From positions 3,968,001 through 4,032,000 of the forward strand of contig NZ_CP026377.1 of assembly GCF_002953195.1 (NCBI RefSeq): a stretch of 64,000 nt of DNA, in the 5' to 3' direction. This stretch comes from Mixta gaviniae (GTDB taxonomy: Bacteria > Pseudomonadota > Gammaproteobacteria > Enterobacterales > Enterobacteriaceae). Both the position numbers and the translations under genes were made by a program. Positions within the stretch are counted from its first letter, which is position 1; each line of letters begins with the position of its first letter. Of this stretch, positions 58,543-64,000 are shown piece after piece. Below the pieces are notes generated by a model. The model saw only the letters and a program-made list of their open reading frames with translations. It did not search any database and was not told the DNA's origin.

Positions 58543-59190
58543 TTACAGCGCGTCAGTTTTTTCCGCGACCCGCTTCAGTTCATACAGCTGAAATTCAGCC
58601 TCCGTAAACGCATTCCAGTCGTCGTTGCTCAGCACACGCTCACCACCGCAGAGCAGCTGCAGCAGCAGGGAATCAAACGCGTCACCACGCACCGGCGTTT
58701 TCAGTACCGGCTGAGGCGCGGTCAGCGTCGGCTGCTCAGGCAGGCCGAGATGTCGCTCAATCCAGCGTAACGGTAACGCCCAGCTGCGGCCTTCGTCAGA
58801 AGAATGTATCCGAAAGCTGCCCGGACACAGGTTATGCAGCAGGACCATCACAATGCGTGCAAAGAAATCGCAGGGCTGATGCTGAAAATCCAGCTCCTGG
58901 ATACTCAGCGTATTGCGGTTGCGCTCACGCTCAATCGTCATGTTGACCGGCCAGACACTGCCGCCTGTGTCGCCACAAAACGCCATGACATCAGCAACCG
59001 GAAAGAGGTCAGCCGCGCGATTAAGCGACGGCAGATACGTATTCCCCGGACGCAGACGCACCGGCAGTTGCCAGAAAGTTTCTGTGACGGCCAGAACGAA
59101 AGCATGCCAGTGTCGCAACGGAACCGTGCTGACGTGCTCGATGGTGTAGACAACCGACATGGAAGCCGGCGAAGAAAACAGGTTTTTCAT
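58543..59190 (-). CDS. Unrecognised 215-residue island protein
   Basis: I do not recognise this protein. It begins MKNLFSSPASMSVVYTIEHV, has a mixed alpha/beta composition (HWHAFVLAVTETFWQLPVRL, DVMAFCGDTGGSVWPVNMTI, CDFFARIVMVLLHNLCPGSF) and a helical end (LLLQLLCGGERVLSNDDWNA). No membrane segment or signal peptide is apparent. SD GCGGAGG, with element E2 upstream. A second ATG lies at residue 11. Confidence 0.7.
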   Translation of the reverse strand: MKNLFSSPASMSVVYTIEHVSTVPLRHWHAFVLAVTETFWQLPVRLRPGNTYLPSLNRAADLFPVADVMAFCGDTGGSVWPVNMTIERERNRNTLSIQELDFQHQPCDFFARIVMVLLHNLCPGSFRIHSSDEGRSWALPLRWIERHLGLPEQPTLTAPQPVLKTPVRGDAFDSLLLQLLCGGERVLSNDDWNAFTEAEFQLYELKRVAEKTDAL

Positions 59191-59257
59191 CGATAAATCC
59201 TCCGCGAATAAAAAAGGGGGGATTTATCCCCCGGACGGGAGTAAATCCCCGTCAGGG
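59191..59257 (-). promoter_or_regulatory. Structured leader element E2 before the 215-residue gene
   Basis: a CCTGAC (59251-59256), b GGGGATTTA (59242-59250), a' GTCCGG (59231-59236; one mismatch with a), b' TAAATCCCC (59218-59226), then U-rich TTTTTT after two C's. GATAAATCC (b' with its flank) is fully complementary over 9 bp to GGATTTATC, the Shine-Dalgarno region next to the start codon. Confidence 0.75.
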
Positions 59258-59274
59258 TGTGTTCTTTCTGCTGG

Positions 59275-59640
59275 TTACATCCGTTCGAGAGCCGCTATAG
59301 CCCGATCACACCGGGCATCCTGGATACCTTCATCCACGGCCTTCTCCCAGAAGGGCCGGTTAATTTCTTTTCCCAGCTCGTCCAGCGTGAAGAGCAAATT
59401 TTTAGACGTATCAGGCAAAGGCGGAATATCGCCTTCCCCGAGTAAAAAGACAAACCAGCCATAAGCTGTGCCGGTGCCAATGATGGAATCTTCCAGAAAC
59501 GTCAGTTCATTCGGTTCATCCCGGTCCGTATGAAGATCGAGACGCTGGAATGCCCTTATGCTCAGAAGTTCACTCTCAAGCAGGCAAAGCCAGCTGAGCG
59601 TGTCCAGTGGAGTTTTAAGCGTATAAACGTCTGTGTGCAT
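59275..59640 (-). CDS. Unrecognised 121-residue island protein
   Basis: I do not recognise it. From ATG 59640 (GAGGATAT upstream): MHTDVYTLKTPLDTLSWLCL, then ESELLSIRAFQRLDLHTDRD, a hydrophobic patch (AYGWFVFLLGEGDIPPLP) and helical C-terminus (WEKAVDEGIQDARCDRAIAA). The open frame starts at 59706, but that would include the structured leader element E3. Confidence 0.65.
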   Translation of the reverse strand: MHTDVYTLKTPLDTLSWLCLLESELLSIRAFQRLDLHTDRDEPNELTFLEDSIIGTGTAYGWFVFLLGEGDIPPLPDTSKNLLFTLDELGKEINRPFWEKAVDEGIQDARCDRAIAALERM

Positions 59641-59701
59641 GGGTATATCCTCAGGTAAATAACGGGATATTCCCTCCGACGGAGAGATATCCCCGTCAGG
59701 G
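59641..59701 (-). promoter_or_regulatory. Structured leader element E3 before the 121-residue gene
   Basis: a CCCTGAC (59695-59701) pairs with a' GTC-GG-AGGG (59672-59680; 7 bp with a 2-nt bulge); b GGGATAT (59687-59693) pairs with b' ATATCCC (59664-59670), then GTTATTT. ATATCC of b' is also complementary to GGATAT in the Shine-Dalgarno region. Confidence 0.65.
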
Positions 59702-59736
59702 TCCACAACATTTTTTGACCGGCGTTCATCAACCGA

Positions 59737-60110
59737 TCAGTTCAGTGCATATGAATCAGATTGCTCCTGATACACATATTCAGGATTAAAGCGCAGGCTT
59801 TTCAACGCAGCTACCGACAGTGGATCTACGGAATTTATGCCCGAAACGGCCACGCCATCCAGTATGTCGCCAGCCTCCACCCGGGGAGAATATCCGTAAT
59901 ACTGACACCATACACAGAGTTCGGGGTCAGCCGGATCACAATCACCGAGCGGTGCGACAAAAACCTGTTCGCCACAGGAGACGTTATCTCTGAGGATTTC
60001 GCCCGGATGAAAACACCACTTACGGGGCCATACTGAGCGGGACATACATCCCGTCGCGTCTCAGACATCGACAGAATACGGAAAGTGACATCGTGCAGTG
60101 CTTCAGTCAT
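59737..60110 (-). pseudogene. Small island gene with a probable one-base frameshift
   Basis: A strong Shine-Dalgarno (GGAGGG) and an ATG at 60110, overlapping the previous stop, open MTEALHDVTFRILSMSETRR DVCPAQYGP. In that frame the sequence then turns unlike a protein. The frame ending at 59737 continues well from the same point: RKWCFHPGEILRDNVSCGEQ, CDPADPELCVWCQYYGYSPR, ending VYQEQSDSYALN. The switch falls at a four-base C run (60024-60027); one more C joins them into about 125 residues. Alternatively the gene starts at 60045 (MSRSVWPRKWCF) and is intact but has a poor ribosome-binding site. Function unknown. Confidence 0.6.
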
Positions 60111-60471
60111 GAGAATGCCCTCCGGAAAGAAAACGGTAGCGCAGGTGTGCCAGATGCTGTGCCTGACGGCAAGCATGGCGGTATGCGTTTCGACGACCTG
60201 TTATTCCCTCAGGAAAGGAAACCGGCAGGCGGTGAAAAACATACTCGGCGCGGTGGCAACCTGTACGAACGGTAAGAAAGACGTTAACGCCCTGGTCTTT
60301 GACAGAAGTGATGTGCGCACGGACGGCATAATTGCCCGAACCGTTGACATACCAGCTGCTGTTGCGATGCAGATAAATGAAAGATTTCAATCTCCGGACA
60401 GCTGCGTCAGCAGACTGCTGAAGCTGAGTAAGGAGATGTTCAGGGAAAACCGCAAAAGAGATGACAGACAT
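60103..60471 (-). CDS. Unrecognised 122-residue island protein, first of the module
   Basis: I do not recognise it. Begins MSVISFAVFPEHLLTQLQQS, then FIYLHRNSSWYVNGSGNYAV, GVNVFLTVRTGCHRAEYVFH, and ends with Arg/His-rich LRYRFLSGGHSHD. It is the first gene after the presumed promoter and leader and overlaps the next start codon (60110) by 8 bp. Confidence 0.65.
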   Translation of the reverse strand: MSVISFAVFPEHLLTQLQQSADAAVRRLKSFIYLHRNSSWYVNGSGNYAVRAHITSVKDQGVNVFLTVRTGCHRAEYVFHRLPVSFPEGITGRRNAYRHACRQAQHLAHLRYRFLSGGHSHD

Positions 60472-60529
60472 GGTGTTTCTCCATAAAAAAAGGAAACACC
60501 TGCCCGACCGGGAAGTGTTTCCCGTCGGG
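60472..60529 (-). promoter_or_regulatory. Structured leader element E1 before the first island gene
   Basis: a CCCGAC (60524-60529), one nt, b GGAAACAC (60515-60522), 6 nt, a' GTCGGG (60503-60508), 3 nt, b' GTGTTTCC (60492-60499), then U7 and GGAG. GGTGTTT (b' with its flank) is also complementary over 7 bp to AAACACC directly before the start codon. H-type pseudoknot geometry is sterically plausible. Confidence 0.78.
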
Positions 60530-60624
60530 GAGTCAGAAAAAACAACATTCTGACTGTCTGATAAGTTGAAATGACCTCAATCACTGTTCAGCGATATCCG
60601 TTTCCAGAGGTTAAACGGATTTAC

Positions 60625-60724
60625 CACCCGAAGGTATCCTCTCTCAGGCTGCGAGGATTTTCCGGTCACCCGAAGGTGTTTCTCTCAGACCGGTGAAACG
60701 TTAGCTGCTAGTCACCCGAAGGCG
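60625..60724 (-). repeat. Three tandem UUCG mini-hairpins in the module leader
   Basis: On the minus strand CTGAGAG, 3-4 nt, then a hairpin of the form YRCC-UUCG-GGYG. Hairpins lie at 60625-60636, 60667-60678 and 60713-60724 (42 and 46 nt apart). The stems differ but pair (one G-U in two copies). They sit between the presumed promoter and element E1, in the untranslated leader. Confidence 0.75.
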
Positions 60725-60782
60725 CTCCTCTCAGACTGCCGGAGCATTAGCTGGTTGCATGTAGCAACAAGTAAGCCTGTCT

Positions 60783-60811
60783 ATTTTCAGAGCAAATAGT
60801 GAACATGTCAA
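60783..60811 (-). promoter_or_regulatory. Possible promoter of the island module
   Basis: On the minus strand a perfect TTGACA (60806-60811), a 17-nt spacer and GAAAAT (60783-60788, 4 of 6 of the -10 consensus). The transcript would start about 300 nt before the first gene and contain the UUCG hairpins and E1. Confidence 0.4.
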
Positions 60812-60913
60812 CTGACGAACTGGCACAATATTGTCATTAACTTTTTTTAATAACAGTCCCTAGCCTACGGCTAAGATTATTTATACATTTTCGCTGACTT
60901 ATATCCTAACTAA

Positions 60914-62589
<1,676 letters not shown>

Positions 62590-62891
62590 CCAACGCCATT
62601 CATGGCCATATCAATGATTTTCTGGTGCGTACCGGGTTGAGAAGCGGTGTAAGTGAACTGCAGTTGCCATGTTTTACGGCAGTGAGAGCAGAGATAGCGC
62701 TGATGTCCGGCAGTGCTTTTGCCGTTACGCACCACCCCGTCAGTAGCTGAACAGGAGGGACAGCTGATAGAAACAGAAGCCACTGGAGCACCTCAAAAAC
62801 ACCATCATACACTAAATCAGTAAGTTGGCAGCATCACCCGTTGGTCAGATGAATGCCATTCCCTTGACAGTTGAAAATTTATGAGAGAGTT

Positions 62892-62917
62892 AAAAAAACG
62901 CTCCCGGACGGGAGCGT
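62892..62917 (-). terminator. Intrinsic terminator after pcoE
   Basis: Stem ACGCTCCCG / CGGGAGCGT followed on the minus strand by TTTTTTAAC, about 50 bp past the pcoE stop. The stem is the same as that at 54522-54541. Confidence 0.88.
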
Positions 62918-62967
62918 AAGCCAGTGACTTCGGCGTCAAATGAGGGTCTAACAAGTGGAGCTGCGGG

Positions 62968-63402
62968 TTAATTCTGGGTGATCTGGCTGCGATGCTTTTC
63001 AGCCTGCTGCTGATGAATAACGGAAGATTGACCATTATTCGCCTTCTCATGCACAACAGCGGCTTTCTCATGCTCGTTCATTTCGGAAAATGATTTTGCT
63101 GTTTCGTTAGAAGCTGCTGGCTTGGATTTCATCATTTTTTTATGCATTTCAGCCATGTCCTGATGGGCAGCAGAATTGCCGTTTTGCATCATTTCATGGG
63201 ACATTGCGGCCTGATCGTGACCGCTCATATCCATCATTTTCATGCTCTCCCCCTGAACTGCACTTTTTTCAGCGGATGATTGCATCTGATGGGCAGGCGC
63301 CTGGGCATTATTTACCTGGTCATGCATGTTCATTGTCTCTGCAGCCCAGGCAGATGAAGCGACAGCCATCATGGCAATAAAGGATACAAGGATCTTTTTC
63401 AT
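62968..63402 (-). CDS. pcoE: PcoE, periplasmic copper-binding protein
   Basis: PcoE is a small Met/His-rich periplasmic protein that binds copper and is related to SilE. The 144-residue product starts MKKILVSFIAMMAVASSAWA (signal peptide) and has repeating HDQ/MxxM/HE motifs (NMHDQVNNAQAPAHQM, SHEMMQNGNSAAHQDMAEMH, MNEHEKAAVVHEKANNGQSS). Start 63402 is chosen over 63435. It follows pcoS on the same strand, as in pcoABCDRSE; it usually has its own promoter. Confidence 0.93.
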   Translation of the reverse strand: MKKILVSFIAMMAVASSAWAAETMNMHDQVNNAQAPAHQMQSSAEKSAVQGESMKMMDMSGHDQAAMSHEMMQNGNSAAHQDMAEMHKKMMKSKPAASNETAKSFSEMNEHEKAAVVHEKANNGQSSVIHQQQAEKHRSQITQN

Positions 63403-63617
63403 GGTTGGGTCTCCGGTGTTTTCATACCCGAACAATCAATGCTTATAACAGAGAAAGCATTTGATCTCAGGGCTGGTTGATCATCATGCTAGGAACCGGG
63501 CGATTGAATTATCACGCTGTCCTGATTTATGGCTGATTATAAAAAACCGCCTCTGTTTATCGCGTGACTGAACGATGACATTTTTGTCACCTTCCGGGTT
63601 TCTCCTGAATAACGGTA

Positions 63618-64000
63618 TTAATCCATTAACAGACGCACACTGAACACAATTTCCCGCCCCTGCTGTTCTGCTGACAGCTCGCCGCCGTGAGCATGAATGA
63701 TCGACCTTGTAATTGATAATCCCAGCCCCGCGCCTTCCGTGTTGTAGAACCTTGATGAGTCTGCGCGATAGAACCGGTCAAACAAACGTTCCAGATTAGC
63801 GGGAACCTGGCCGGATATCGTATTCGTAATCATCACGTTCACACAGTCACTGTCACGCTCAAGGTGTATCGCTGTACAGGTGTTATCGGGAGAATACTTG
63901 ATTGCATTGGAAAGCAGGTTACTGAAAGCACGTCGGAGCATATCGCTGTCTCCGGCAACAACGCCCTCTCCTTCAACCGTGATTGTCTTTCCTGTTTCGT
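63618..64000 (-). CDS. pcoS: PcoS sensor kinase, C-terminal part only
   Basis: Only the C-terminal kinase end is in the window: SNLLSNAIKYSPDN (N box), GAGLGLSITRSIIHAHGG (G2 box), ending VFSVRLLMD. It is the copper-responsive histidine kinase of the pcoRS pair. The frame is open to the window edge without a start codon; the rest of the pco operon presumably lies beyond. Confidence 0.88.
   Translation of the reverse strand, partial: ETGKTITVEGEGVVAGDSDMLRRAFSNLLSNAIKYSPDNTCTAIHLERDSDCVNVMITNTISGQVPANLERLFDRFYRADSSRFYNTEGAGLGLSITRSIIHAHGGELSAEQQGREIVFSVRLLMD

Noticed and set aside
59835..60176. The 113-codon ORF as a complete gene
   Set aside because: Its N-terminal part from 60110 looks real, but the downstream part looks like out-of-frame sequence of the ORF ending at 59737.
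60625..60724. CRISPR array
   Set aside because: Only three short, imperfect hairpins with spacing of 42 and 46 nt; no long identical repeats and no cas genes.
60625..60748. CTGAGAG motifs as a TPP riboswitch
   Set aside because: The CUGAGA word occurs, but the rest of the THI box (for example ACCUGAUCUGG) is absent and the motif is repeated three times.

Overview
The window is a bacterial chromosome segment of the order Enterobacterales. From about 1 to 50 kb it follows the well-known rnr-nsrR-purA / hflCK-hflX-hfq-miaA-mutL-amiB-tsaE-nnr-queG / tRNA-Gly / orn-rsgA-psd-mscM-epmA / frdABCD / blc-ecn-efp-epmB / groE-fxsA-aspA-dcuA-cutA-dsbD-yjdC order of the E. coli 94-min region, with GC-rich codon use and enterobacterial protein sequences throughout. 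The insertions and losses (no sugE beside blc, an orphan flagellin, no ampC between frdD and blc) point away from Escherichia itself. Erwiniaceae (Mixta, Pantoea or Erwinia-like) is my best inference, not a demonstrated fact.

Layout. 1-16 kb: a mostly minus-strand run of RNA-metabolism, nitric-oxide response, purine, protease-regulator, tRNA-modification, mismatch-repair and cell-wall genes, ending at the divergent nnr/queG pair whose start codons overlap. 17.4-17.8 kb: four tandem tRNA-Gly(GCC) genes. 18-25 kb: orn, rsgA, psd, mscM, epmA. 25-32 kb: a chemoreceptor, the fumarate reductase operon (frdD broken by one missing base) and an isolated flagellin with its own sigma-28 promoter. 32-35 kb: blc, two entericidin genes, efp and epmB; with epmA this places EF-P and two of its beta-lysylation enzymes in one window. 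34.8-40.5 kb: an accessory patch with long repeats, an orphan radical-SAM sulfatase maturase, a FimZ/BvgA-like response regulator, a DUF1090 protein and a truncated fimbrial usher. 40.5-49.8 kb: core genes again (yjeI, groEL/ES, fxsA, aspA, dcuA, cutA, dsbD, yjdC).

49.9-64 kb is a mobile island inserted at a tRNA-Phe gene: tyrosine integrase, MobH-type (TraI_2) relaxase, UvrD-like helicase, DNA methylase-like protein, DUF1281 and ArdC proteins and a run of small unknown proteins, all on the minus strand, then an IS5 element joined to an end-truncated IS1, then the 3' part of a copper resistance operon (pcoS, pcoE). This looks like one end of an integrative conjugative element or an integrated plasmid-like island.

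The most striking observation is in the island. Between 55.2 and 60.5 kb, nearly every gene is preceded by a differently sequenced but similarly built RNA element: strands a-b-a'-b' that can form an H-type pseudoknot, then usually a U-run, then the ribosome-binding site. In most copies strand b' can also pair with that gene's own Shine-Dalgarno region, so strand b imitates the ribosome-binding site. The pairing is kept while the sequence changes from gene to gene. This suggests a family of cis-acting RNA switches controlling a co-transcribed module. The same transcript leader carries three tandem UUCG mini-hairpins.

Three genes (frdD, the helicase, and a small island gene) each look one base short in a G/C homopolymer. 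This common pattern makes sequencing or assembly error a serious alternative to real mutation.
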